A stretch of 9,601 nt of DNA from Aquificaceae bacterium (GTDB taxonomy: Bacteria > Aquificota > Aquificia > Aquificales > Aquificaceae). The position numbers and the translations under genes were made by a program. The first letter of the stretch is position 1, and each line of letters begins with the position of its first letter. This document shows positions 1-5,927 of this stretch, one piece after another. The DNA lies in assembly GCA_015490215.1 (NCBI GenBank), contig WFYH01000081.1:1-9601 (forward strand), given 5' to 3'. The notes below the pieces were generated by a model, which ran no database searches, was not told the origin of the DNA, and saw only the letters and a program-made list of their open reading frames with translations.

Positions 1-4
1 AAGC

Positions 5-24
5 CTTACCATATTCATGGTAAG
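5..24. repeat. Perfect 8-bp inverted repeat (hairpin)
   Basis: CTTACCAT at 5-12 and ATGGTAAG at 17-24 are exact reverse complements separated by four bases (ATTC). No T-tract follows on either visible side, so it is not a convincing terminator. It lies beyond the broken end of the transposase reading frame and may belong to the same decayed element. Confidence 0.5.
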
Positions 25-144
25 AGAAATTATAACCGCTCCAATCTAAAAATAAGGTTGTATACTTTTGCATTTGCAATAGTATGGCAGGTAGGCGCCC
101 AACAAAGGTATTCGTATTTTCGGTGAGAAGAAGAAAGAAGAAGT

Positions 145-478
145 TTATAGCCCGTTTGTCCAGAGGACAATGACTAAGGCTCTGTGGGAGGGGATAACCT
201 TTCTAGGAGTAAGGATCGTAGAGTTTTTTGACACCTTCAATCTTGGAACCAGTTTTTCTCAGGAGGGTGGTATCTGCGATGAGGAAGGGTCTGTGAGAGG
301 AGCTGAGTTTAGCAAGGAGCTGGCGTATGAGAGATCGAATCTGAGGTAGGGGATCGAAGTTAGAAGAGCTCAGGAATCTTGAAAGAGTTGAGGCAGAATA
401 TGTAGGTGAGGAGGACAGTATGTAGGGACGACGTGGAAAAATATTAAGTAAGGAGTAGTATTTAGCTTCTTCAAGCAT
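145..478 (-). pseudogene. Decayed DDE (IS4-like) transposase, N-terminal part
   Basis: Reading from 478, an ATG sits six bases after a perfect AAGGAGGT ribosome binding site and opens 91 codons ending in TAG at 203-205. Residues 32-36 (STLSR) and the stretch IADTTLLRKTGSKIEGVKKL near residues 67-86 match the start of IS4-superfamily DDE transposases. In these, an Asp-Asp/Thr-Thr-Leu-x-x-Lys strand carries the first catalytic Asp, followed by a Tyr-Asp motif. Immediately after the stop, a shifted frame continues plausibly (RKVIPSHRALVIVLWTNG) down to a second stop at 145-147. The gene is therefore broken by at least one frameshift and then another stop. No second or third catalytic residue can be located in 1-144. 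Codons look plain and AT-rich. The exact IS family is uncertain, and no terminal inverted repeats were identified. Confidence 0.65.
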
Positions 479-521
479 TCTACTACCTCCTTGGAGTATT
501 CCTCGGGGAGGTTCTTTTTTA

Positions 522-551
522 CAGACTTGAGTGGCCCATTGTCAAGGTCTG
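522..551. repeat. Imperfect inverted repeat between transposase and small gene
   Basis: CAGACTTGA (522-530) pairs with TCAAGGTCTG (542-551) through nine base pairs with one bulged G. The 11-base loop contains TGGCCCA. A run of T precedes it on the plus strand, so it does not have terminator polarity there. It could be the edge of the insertion element or an operator for the small downstream gene. TTGTCA at 539-544 resembles a -35 box, but no good -10 follows at standard spacing. Confidence 0.35.
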
Positions 552-582
552 CAAAACTTTAGGTAATTAGGAGGAGAAAGTC

Positions 583-771
583 ATGAGAGTTGTGAAGGTA
601 AAAAATAGGAAGTCAAGGGAAAGGATTGAAAGGAAGTTTCTAAAAAAGAGAAAAGTCATTGCGGTTATAGGGGATCTCAAGGACCTCAGAAGCGATCTTG
701 TAAAGAAGGCTGATGTGGTAATAGTAGATGAAGGTTTAAAAGATGATGGATCTCACACCTCAAACTTATAA
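583..771 (+). CDS. Small basic protein of unknown function (62 aa)
   Basis: I do not recognise a family. The start is well supported: GGAGG at 570-574 sits eight bases before the ATG. The first 25 residues are strongly basic (many Lys and Arg, including RKSRERIERKFLKKRK). They are followed by two beta-strand-like hydrophobic stretches, VIAVIGD (residues 25-31) and ADVVIVDE (43-50), separated by a short charged helix. That pattern suggests a small alpha/beta fold or the first part of a larger one. The last six codons run into the end of the convergent response regulator gene (overlap 753-771), and no terminator lies between them. The position next to a decayed transposase allows that it is a truncated remnant. 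Moderate confidence that it is translated; no function can be assigned. Confidence 0.45.
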   Translation: MRVVKVKNRKSRERIERKFLKKRKVIAVIGDLKDLRSDLVKKADVVIVDEGLKDDGSHTSNL

Positions 772-1424
772 CCGAAGCCCCTTACAGTTTTTATACATTT
801 GCCGTATTTCCCGAGCTTGTCTCTTAGGTGTTTTATATGAACGTCCACGGTTCTGTCGCTCGCTTCATGATCGTATCCCCATACGCCTTCTATAAGCCTT
901 TCCCTGCTTACGGGCTTTCCGTAGTTTTCAAGTAGAAACCTCATAATTTTGAACTCGGAAGGTGTGAGTTTAATCTCCTTCCCTTCTACCGTTACCTTTA
1001 CCCTTTCCGTGTCTACTTCAAGCCCGCCGATCTTAAATACTTTTCCTTCCTTTTTCTTACCTACCCTCCTCAGAACGGCGTTCACCCTTGCAAGAAGTTC
1101 CTTTACCGAAAATGGCTTTGTAATGTAGTCATCTGCACCAAGATCAAAGCCCCTGAGTTTATCCTCCTCGGATACCTTTGCGGTAAGGAAAATTACGGGA
1201 ATGTCCGAAAGGTCCGGTCTGTTTTTGAGAAAATTGGCGATTCTAAAGCCGTCAAAATCCGGAAGCATAATGTCAATAACGACAAGATCCGGCGTTCTCT
1301 TTTCTATGGCGGAGAAGAAATCAAGAGCCTTCGGGAAGTGTTCTACCTCAAACCCCTGACTTTTAAAGGCTTCTTTTACCACTAAGGCTATGTCTTCATC
1401 ATCCTCTATCAAAAAGATCCTCAT
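753..1424 (-). CDS. OmpR/PhoB-family response regulator (orphan)
   Basis: This is a 223-residue DNA-binding response regulator. Counting from the ATG at 1424, the receiver domain (about 1-120) has the acidic pocket E7-D8-D9, phosphoacceptor D51 in VVIDIMLPD, switch T81 and K103 in ITKPF. The C-terminal winged helix (about 125-223) shows LTPSEF, the recognition-helix region DRTVDVHIKHLRDKL, and the closing TVRGFGYKFE typical of OmpR/PhoB proteins. An in-frame GTG at 1451 would add nine residues and has AAGG at good spacing. I prefer 1424 because family members begin M-x-x-x-LIEDD. No histidine kinase lies beside it; its upstream neighbour is the divergently oriented tRNA-Pro, so its kinase partner must be elsewhere. 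Its target cannot be told from the sequence. Confidence 0.93.
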   Translation of the reverse strand: MRIFLIEDDEDIALVVKEAFKSQGFEVEHFPKALDFFSAIEKRTPDLVVIDIMLPDFDGFRIANFLKNRPDLSDIPVIFLTAKVSEEDKLRGFDLGADDYITKPFSVKELLARVNAVLRRVGKKKEGKVFKIGGLEVDTERVKVTVEGKEIKLTPSEFKIMRFLLENYGKPVSRERLIEGVWGYDHEASDRTVDVHIKHLRDKLGKYGKCIKTVRGFGYKFEV

Positions 1425-1451
1425 AGCCCTGTTCCGAAAGTCTACTCCCAC

Positions 1452-1482
1452 GGAAAACCTTACCTTAAAATTGTAAATAAAA
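1452..1482. promoter_or_regulatory. Divergent promoter region for response regulator and tRNA-Pro
   Basis: Only 31 bases separate the tRNA from the possible GTG start of the regulator. On the minus strand TACAAT (complement of 1470-1475) is a good -10 match for the regulator. On the plus strand TAAAAT (1466-1471) is a fair -10 for the tRNA. The two overlap, and no clear -35 boxes are visible, so both calls are weak. Confidence 0.3.
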
Positions 1483-1555
1483 CGGGGTGTAGCTCAGGTG
1501 GTAGAGCGTCGGCTTTGGGAGCCGAAGGTCGGGGGTTCAAGTCCCCCCACCCCGA
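1483..1555 (+). tRNA. tRNA-Pro (anticodon UGG)
   Basis: A complete cloverleaf of 73 bases can be folded. The acceptor stem CGGGGTG (1483-1489) pairs fully with CACCCCG (1548-1554), with discriminator A at 1555. The D stem is GCTC/GAGC (1492-1495 with 1504-1507). The anticodon stem TCGGC/GCCGA (1509-1513 with 1521-1525) encloses loop TTTGGGA, giving anticodon TGG at 1516-1518. The T stem GGGGG/CCCCC (1531-1535 with 1543-1547) encloses TTCAAGT. CCA is not encoded. This tRNA decodes CCA and, by wobble, other CCN proline codons. A T-rich stretch at about 1570-1580 (TTTGTTTTTA) follows and may help termination, though no separate hairpin is seen. Confidence 0.97.
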
Positions 1556-1602
1556 GGGTTTTGATAAATCTTTGTTTTTAGTTGCCAAAGAACTGCCGAA
1601 GT

Positions 1603-2418
1603 TTACCTACTTTCCGCAAACCTGCTCCTCAGAAGACAGGCGTATTTCTCCCCGAATATCTCGCGTGCAACGAAGGTAGCCCTCCTTTTGGCTACTTCCC
1701 TGTTTTTTCTGTCGCTCCTTCTAACCCCATCTGCAGTTCCTACGATTTTGACCATTGGCTTCAAACCCGCCCGCCTGAAGCCTTCCAAAAGTTCCTTTAT
1801 GTTCTCCAAATTTACATCCCTCGTTTTTGTCCTCCCGTAGGGGAAAAGGAAGGTGTATTTTGCCACGAGCATGTAGACCCTTTCGGTTCGCTTCCGCACG
1901 AGGGTTGTGTTACCTTCCACGGTCGGCTTTCTCGGAGGTTTTCCTTTGAGAAGATAGGACACCTCTATCTCTTCTCCGGGAAGCAAGGTAGGAAGGGACA
2001 ATTTGAAATCCCCTGTGCTCATGTCGGTTATGTAGAGAACCATAGATTCAAAAATCAGGGGTGATCTTGATATTATCCTTCTGGCGTTTACAGCTTCGCT
2101 GACTATGGAGACACCCCAAAGGGGCTGTTTTATGTAGGCTCCGTCCACAGCCCTATCGCTTATGTTCCTTATCTTTAGGGAAACCTTGTGCAGGTCTATT
2201 CCGTAAGGGTCTATTTCGGTTTTTACCTCAAGGGTCTTCAGCTTATCCTTGAGTATCTTCTTCTCTATGGGGAGGAAGATAAGAACGTCCGCACGCCTGT
2301 ATTTTTGACCTTTCTGCTCAAGGGTTTTTGAGTCTATCTCAAGTGCCGCCGACGAAGGCCTGCAGATAGCAAAGCTTAGGCTCACCAACCCTACCAAGAG
2401 CAGTTGGACGAGCGCCAT
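1603..2418 (-). CDS. Secreted protein with beta-sandwich and OmpA-like C-terminal domain
   Basis: A 271-residue envelope protein. The ATG at 2418 is chosen because AGGGAGGG lies seven bases upstream and a signal peptide follows directly (hydrophobic residues 2-18, likely cleavage after SSA at 22-24). An upstream GTG at 2448 is less likely. Residues about 65-165 resemble a DUF11/CARDB-type beta domain (LKIRNISDRAV, then LPTLLPGEEIEVSY). Residues about 183-260 fit a short OmpA-like peptidoglycan-binding domain. VKIVGTAD ends in D230, and KNREVAKRRA includes N239, R246 and A247, corresponding to the usual TD...N..LS..RA pattern whose Asp and Arg contact diaminopimelate. The gene overlaps the end of the L,D-transpeptidase gene by 80 bases, so it is probably translated by coupling and may work with that enzyme at the cell wall. 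The exact function is unknown. Confidence 0.75.
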   Translation of the reverse strand: MALVQLLLVGLVSLSFAICRPSSAALEIDSKTLEQKGQKYRRADVLIFLPIEKKILKDKLKTLEVKTEIDPYGIDLHKVSLKIRNISDRAVDGAYIKQPLWGVSIVSEAVNARRIISRSPLIFESMVLYITDMSTGDFKLSLPTLLPGEEIEVSYLLKGKPPRKPTVEGNTTLVRKRTERVYMLVAKYTFLFPYGRTKTRDVNLENIKELLEGFRRAGLKPMVKIVGTADGVRRSDRKNREVAKRRATFVAREIFGEKYACLLRSRFAESR

Positions 2419-3622
2419 CCCGTGACCCTCCCTTGATAAATTCTTCACTTATTATCTTAAGCCCTCCTGATGTCTTTATAATATACAACCTTTTTATGCC
2501 CTCATCCTTGTATTTGTCGGATCTGTAACGCTGGCGAAACTCCGCAACGTAGTATTCAACCTTTTGCGAAAGCCCCCTCCTGAAGGCAAGGACGGTTATG
2601 TCGCTAAGGTCAACCTCTATGAATTTCTTGTTTCGTATAACTCTTCTCTTATACCGTGCCCACTCTCTGAAGCCTCCCCCCTTCCATCTGAACTTTTTTG
2701 AGTAGAAAGAAAGGAACTTTTTTACATCCCTCTCTTCCCAACTTTTCTCCCAAGCCTTCAAAAATCCCACGACGTCATCGGTTTCCAGACGGGCGGGGAT
2801 TTCCTTGTATATGGCTATAAGGGTGTTTTTCAGAGAAATCTTTTTTACGATCCTTTTCAGATCGTCATTGCCCGCTACCACGCATCCCCGCGTGCTGAAA
2901 GGTATCTTGTTCCTGTCCGATTCGTCGCTTCCGTGCAGCCAGATACCGCTACCGCCTTTGCGAAGGAGCCTATCTACAGGGTTAGGGTAGTTCAAAACGA
3001 CCGCTATGCCCCCGTAAATCTTTGGGAGCCTGTTGGGGGGAATGAACTCGGTAAAGTAGTAGATACCTTCGGGGGTTCTTTTGTCGCCTTCCCTCCACTT
3101 GTCCTCCCAGTCCCTGCCCGTAGTCACGGGATAGAGTTCAACGAGTTTCTTTCCCCGATAGATAAGAAGATACTGGGACATTTTTTCCACCAAAATCACG
3201 TATTTGTCCTCGGGATTCTCAAGTATAACAGGAGGGGTCTTTTCAAAGCGCTTTCTCACAAGGGTGGTCATTCTCTCCCGAAAGAAGTCTGCATTCTTTA
3301 CCTTCCTCAGGAGGAAGTTGAGCCTAAAGTAGGAAGGGTTGTAGCCGGAGAAGGCTTCTATAGACTTCAGATAAAACCGTACCGCCTTTTCGTAGTCACC
3401 CCTCTTCTCGTTTACAAGACCGTAGGTGTAAAACCTGATGTGGGCGGGAGGGTTTTCTTTCACAAGCTCCCCGAGGCTCTTTATGATGTAAAGGTCATAA
3501 GGATCAGCCTTTCCTTCTATAAATCTTTTAAAGGATAAAGATATGTCCCCCTTCTCAAGATAGTGGGGTTCCGATCCCACCGCCCACCCTAAAAGTAACA
3601 ACACTAAAACTAAGGGTATCAT
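2339..3622 (-). CDS. L,D-transpeptidase/carboxypeptidase, Csd6-like (YkuD plus NTF2-like domain)
   Basis: A 427-residue periplasmic peptidoglycan enzyme. The ATG at 3622 is chosen because a signal peptide follows (IPLVLVLLLLGWAVGS, residues 2-17). Earlier in-frame codons would run through the end of pgsA. A TPR-like helical part (about residues 62-105) precedes the YkuD domain (about 141-275). The catalytic motif is visible as WLHGSD with H230 and STRGCV with S243 and nucleophile C247. Residues about 283-397 form an NTF2-like domain (SWEERDVKKFLSFYSKKFRW). This order matches Csd6 of Helicobacter pylori and Pgp2 of Campylobacter, which trim tetra- or tripeptide stems and set cell shape. Either transpeptidase or L,D-carboxypeptidase activity is possible. 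The last 30 or so residues read across the start of the next gene and look unlike the rest, so they may be a run-on tail. It sits 26 bases after pgsA in the same operon. Confidence 0.88.
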   Translation of the reverse strand: MIPLVLVLLLLGWAVGSEPHYLEKGDISLSFKRFIEGKADPYDLYIIKSLGELVKENPPAHIRFYTYGLVNEKRGDYEKAVRFYLKSIEAFSGYNPSYFRLNFLLRKVKNADFFRERMTTLVRKRFEKTPPVILENPEDKYVILVEKMSQYLLIYRGKKLVELYPVTTGRDWEDKWREGDKRTPEGIYYFTEFIPPNRLPKIYGGIAVVLNYPNPVDRLLRKGGSGIWLHGSDESDRNKIPFSTRGCVVAGNDDLKRIVKKISLKNTLIAIYKEIPARLETDDVVGFLKAWEKSWEERDVKKFLSFYSKKFRWKGGGFREWARYKRRVIRNKKFIEVDLSDITVLAFRRGLSQKVEYYVAEFRQRYRSDKYKDEGIKRLYIIKTSGGLKIISEEFIKGGSRDGARPTALGRVGEPKLCYLQAFVGGT

Positions 3623-3648
3623 TTTCCGTGATAAAGATTTTAAAGGAT

Positions 3649-4170
3649 TTAATCCCTGCCGGAGGCTCTGCCTGTAAGGGTAGATAGGTTCACATAAGCT
3701 CTGATGTATTCGTAAGCGGAAACGTAGGCGAAGATCACGGATATCCACAAAAGGTATATTCCGACGGGAAGACCGTAAAGTATGAACGCCAAAGAGGTAA
3801 ATTCAAGGAAGGTCTTTATCTTACCGAGGTGGGAAGCTTCCATTAGCAAGCCTTGGGAGGCTACAAACGCCCTGAGGAGTGAAACACCGAGTTCCCTTAT
3901 AAGCAAAAGTATCACGGGAAGTGAGCTTACCCTGTCCGCATCCACGAGGGCTACCAAGACAACCATAATAAACACCTTGTCCGCAAAGGGATCAAGGAGC
4001 TTCCCGAGGTTTGTTCTATCTCCGCTAAAGCGGGCTATCCACCCGTCAAGGAAGTCGGAGAGGGCGCACAAAAGGGTAAGCACCAAAGCGACCGTATAGT
4101 ATCCCTGAAGGACCGCCACTGCGGTAGGTATAGAAAGAAGTGCCCTTATTATCGTTAAAAGATTAGCCAT
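3649..4170 (-). CDS. pgsA: CDP-diacylglycerol-glycerol-3-phosphate 3-phosphatidyltransferase
   Basis: A membrane enzyme that makes phosphatidylglycerophosphate from CDP-diacylglycerol and glycerol 3-phosphate, the committed step to phosphatidylglycerol and cardiolipin. The CDP-alcohol phosphotransferase signature D-x2-DG-x2-AR-x8-G-x3-D-x3-D is complete: D39, D42, G43, A46, R47, G56, D60 and D64 in SDFLDGWIAR...LGKLLDPFADK. Four to five hydrophobic segments are spread over 173 residues, close to the usual length of about 180. The ATG at 4170 fits the family N-terminus (NLLTIIRALLSIP), but no good ribosome binding site precedes it. It lies 28 bases after the histidine kinase and 26 bases before the transpeptidase, so it is probably co-transcribed with both. 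A related phosphatidyltransferase specificity cannot be fully excluded, but the N-terminus is PgsA-like. Confidence 0.93.
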   Translation of the reverse strand: MANLLTIIRALLSIPTAVAVLQGYYTVALVLTLLCALSDFLDGWIARFSGDRTNLGKLLDPFADKVFIMVVLVALVDADRVSSLPVILLLIRELGVSLLRAFVASQGLLMEASHLGKIKTFLEFTSLAFILYGLPVGIYLLWISVIFAYVSAYEYIRAYVNLSTLTGRASGRD

Positions 4171-4198
4171 CTAAAAAAGTATAAATCCTTTAACCGTC

Positions 4199-5167
4199 TT
4201 ACAATTTGGAGATGCTTATGAATTCAAGTTCCGCTACGGTTCCCTTCTCGGAAGAGTGTATTTTCAGATTACCTCCGTTCTTCCAAGTAAGCTCCCTGAC
4301 GATGTAAAGTCCTAAACTGCCCCTCCTGTAAGCTTCCCTGAGCTTGGGTTGGGATATACCTGTGCCCGTGTCTTCCACTCTTATCACAACGCCTTCACCT
4401 CGGCGGAAGGCTTCAATCTTTACAAACCCCTCCTTCGTATGGTTTAAGGAGTTTTCAAGGAGATTGTTTAGTATCTCCTCAAGGTCTGCGGGCGGTATTT
4501 CCACTACGGCGTTGTCTTTGCACTCTATCTTAAGGTTAATTCCTTTCCTTTCAAATCTGAACTTCCAGAGGACCTCCACGTCCTTTAAAAAAGCACACAG
4601 GTTTACCTTTTCCCTCTCAAGGTTTCTGCTAATCTTTTTCAGGTCTTCAAGGATCCTGTTTAAAAAAGTGTTTATCTTGTCGGCTTCGGCAATCAGCCTT
4701 TCCGTGTAAAAGCCCCTTTCGTCCTCAGATATTACGCCGTCCTTCATGGCAAGTAAGACATTTTTCAGGTTGGTTACGGGGGTCTTCAGGTCGTGAGCTA
4801 TCCTGTAAAGCATCATCCTTTGGGCTTCCAGCAGATCCTTTATCCTACCCGATTGGAGTGAAAGAACCTTGGCAAGATCGTCCACCTCTTTGACGAAGCT
4901 TTCGGGCATCTCCTCCGAAGAGGGTAGGTTCTTTACCGCTTTAGATAGCCTCTTTAGATCCCTCTCTAACACCTTTGATAGCAAGAGGGCAACGGCTATG
5001 TAAAGGGGTGTAAAAGCCAGTATGGTAAGGACTATCTTTGTGAACATCTTCTTGCCTATGGGTATTCCTACGATCTTTACGGTAAAAAAGGCTATAAGCC
5101 CCGCTACCGCAAAGTAGGTTACAAGAAGCAGGCTGAAAGATAAGGTGAAGAAGGAAACCTTATTCAA
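4199..5167 (-). CDS. Membrane sensor histidine kinase
   Basis: A 322-residue kinase, partner of the regulator encoded just upstream. Two membrane segments (about 7-30 and 45-66) are separated by only about 14 residues, so there is almost no periplasmic sensor domain. Next come a linker/HAMP-like helix (67-115), a HisKA domain with H125 in RIAHDLKTPVTNL, and an HATPase_c domain. The latter has the N box LENSLNH (N239 region), the G1 box VEDTGTGI (264-271) and the G2 box GSLGLYIV (283-290). The start is TTG at 5167, overlapping the last codons of the regulator gene by eight bases. No ATG or GTG is available before residue 41, and AGGGGG lies 13 bases upstream, so coupled translation is likely. 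The signal is probably sensed within the membrane or by another protein. Its link to the P460 gene is inferred from the shared intergenic region. Confidence 0.93.
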   Translation of the reverse strand: MNKVSFFTLSFSLLLVTYFAVAGLIAFFTVKIVGIPIGKKMFTKIVLTILAFTPLYIAVALLLSKVLERDLKRLSKAVKNLPSSEEMPESFVKEVDDLAKVLSLQSGRIKDLLEAQRMMLYRIAHDLKTPVTNLKNVLLAMKDGVISEDERGFYTERLIAEADKINTFLNRILEDLKKISRNLEREKVNLCAFLKDVEVLWKFRFERKGINLKIECKDNAVVEIPPADLEEILNNLLENSLNHTKEGFVKIEAFRRGEGVVIRVEDTGTGISQPKLREAYRRGSLGLYIVRELTWKNGGNLKIHSSEKGTVAELEFISISKL

Positions 5168-5834
5168 AGCGATAGCCGAACCCCCTGACCGTTTTTATCC
5201 TGTCGGCGGTTGCTCTGTCTATCTCCATCAGCTTTGTTCTGATCCTGTAGATGTAGGTGTCTACTATGCGCTCGTAGTCAGGCACCTTTTCACCGTAGAT
5301 CTCCGAGATGATCTCCTCTCTGGACACCACCCTTCCACGGTTGGACAGGAGCTTTCTGAGGATCAAAAACTCCTTGGGTGTTAGATCAAGGGGCTTTCCT
5401 TTGAGGTAAAACCTCATCTCCTCGGATTTAAGTTCAAGGTCTCCCACCCTGAGGGAGCCTTTCGGTATGAGTTTTCCTTTCCTTCTGATCAGGGCTTTGA
5501 CCCTTGCTATAAGCTCCCTCATGTTGAAAGGCTTTGTGAGGTAGTCATCCGCTCCTAGTTCAAGACCCACTATCTTATCCTCGTCCGCATCCTTTGCCGT
5601 CAGGACAAGCACCATCGTCTCCGTCTGAGAGAAAACCCTGCACAGGTCAAAGCCGTCCACATCGGGGAGCATCAGGTCAAGGATAACCACGTCGGGTTTT
5701 ATAAGCTCAAAGGTTCTAAGAGCCGAGCTTCCTTCCGAGTCCCAAAATACCTTGAAGCCTTCCCTTTCTAAATACCTCTTGACCATATCCGCTATAAGGG
5801 GATCGTCCTCTACGATTAATATCTTTCCCCTCAT
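5160..5834 (-). CDS. OmpR/PhoB-family response regulator
   Basis: A 224-residue regulator paired with the following histidine kinase. The receiver domain (1-118) has D10 and D11, phosphoacceptor D53 in VVILDLMLPD, T79, and K101 in LTKPF. The DNA-binding winged helix (about 128-224) has LTPKEF, the recognition-helix region YERIVDTYIYRIRTKL and the terminal TVRGFGYRFE. The ATG at 5834 gives the standard family N-terminus (KILIVEDD), although no Shine-Dalgarno sequence precedes it. It is the first gene of a probable five-gene minus-strand operon with the kinase, pgsA, the L,D-transpeptidase and the OmpA-like protein. The promoter region carries three tandem 11-base repeats (5856-5887) that suit binding by this protein, so control of its own operon and of the divergent P460 gene is likely but unproven. 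It is clearly distinct in sequence from the other regulator at 753-1424. Confidence 0.95.
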   Translation of the reverse strand: MRGKILIVEDDPLIADMVKRYLEREGFKVFWDSEGSSALRTFELIKPDVVILDLMLPDVDGFDLCRVFSQTETMVLVLTAKDADEDKIVGLELGADDYLTKPFNMRELIARVKALIRRKGKLIPKGSLRVGDLELKSEEMRFYLKGKPLDLTPKEFLILRKLLSNRGRVVSREEIISEIYGEKVPDYERIVDTYIYRIRTKLMEIDRATADRIKTVRGFGYRFE

Positions 5835-5855
5835 CCGAGGAAATTTTGAAGCTCT

Positions 5856-5887
5856 TTCAAAGAAAGTTCAAGAAAAGTTCAAAAAAG
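5856..5887. promoter_or_regulatory. Three tandem 11-bp direct repeats, probable response-regulator operator
   Basis: TTCAAAGAAAG (5856-5866), TTCAAGAAAAG (5867-5877) and TTCAAAAAAG (5878-5887) follow one another with no gap, one helical turn apart. OmpR/PhoB-family regulators bind head-to-tail direct repeats with this 11-base period. The array lies between the divergent regulator and P460 genes, just upstream of a possible plus-strand -10 (TAAATT, 5893-5898). That is suitable for activation of the cytochrome gene and self-control of the regulator. Confidence 0.6.
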
Positions 5888-5927
5888 CATCCTAAATTTC
5901 TTCCAAAACCCACGGGAGGTAAAAGGT

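Noticed and set aside
498..518. Possible terminator CCTC-GGG-GAGG followed by TTCTTTTTT on the plus strand
   Set aside because: The stem is only four pairs and there is no plus-strand gene upstream that would need it; it lies in the leader of the minus-strand transposase.
1..580. IS200/IS605-type element because of the terminal-looking hairpin
   Set aside because: The recognisable transposase start is of the DDE IS4-like type, not an HUH (Y1) transposase.
1582..2064. 160-codon plus-strand frame
   Set aside because: Lies opposite the OmpA-like gene, has Pro/Phe-rich shadow composition, no ribosome binding site and no recognisable domain.
2339..2418. Lipobox in the OmpA-like protein (SFAIC at residues 15-19)
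   Set aside because: The residue before the cysteine is Ile, not Gly/Ala/Ser, while an SSA cleavage site follows shortly after; a normal signal peptide fits better.
2933..3538. 201-codon plus-strand frame
   Set aside because: Antisense to the L,D-transpeptidase whose catalytic motif is intact; no family features.
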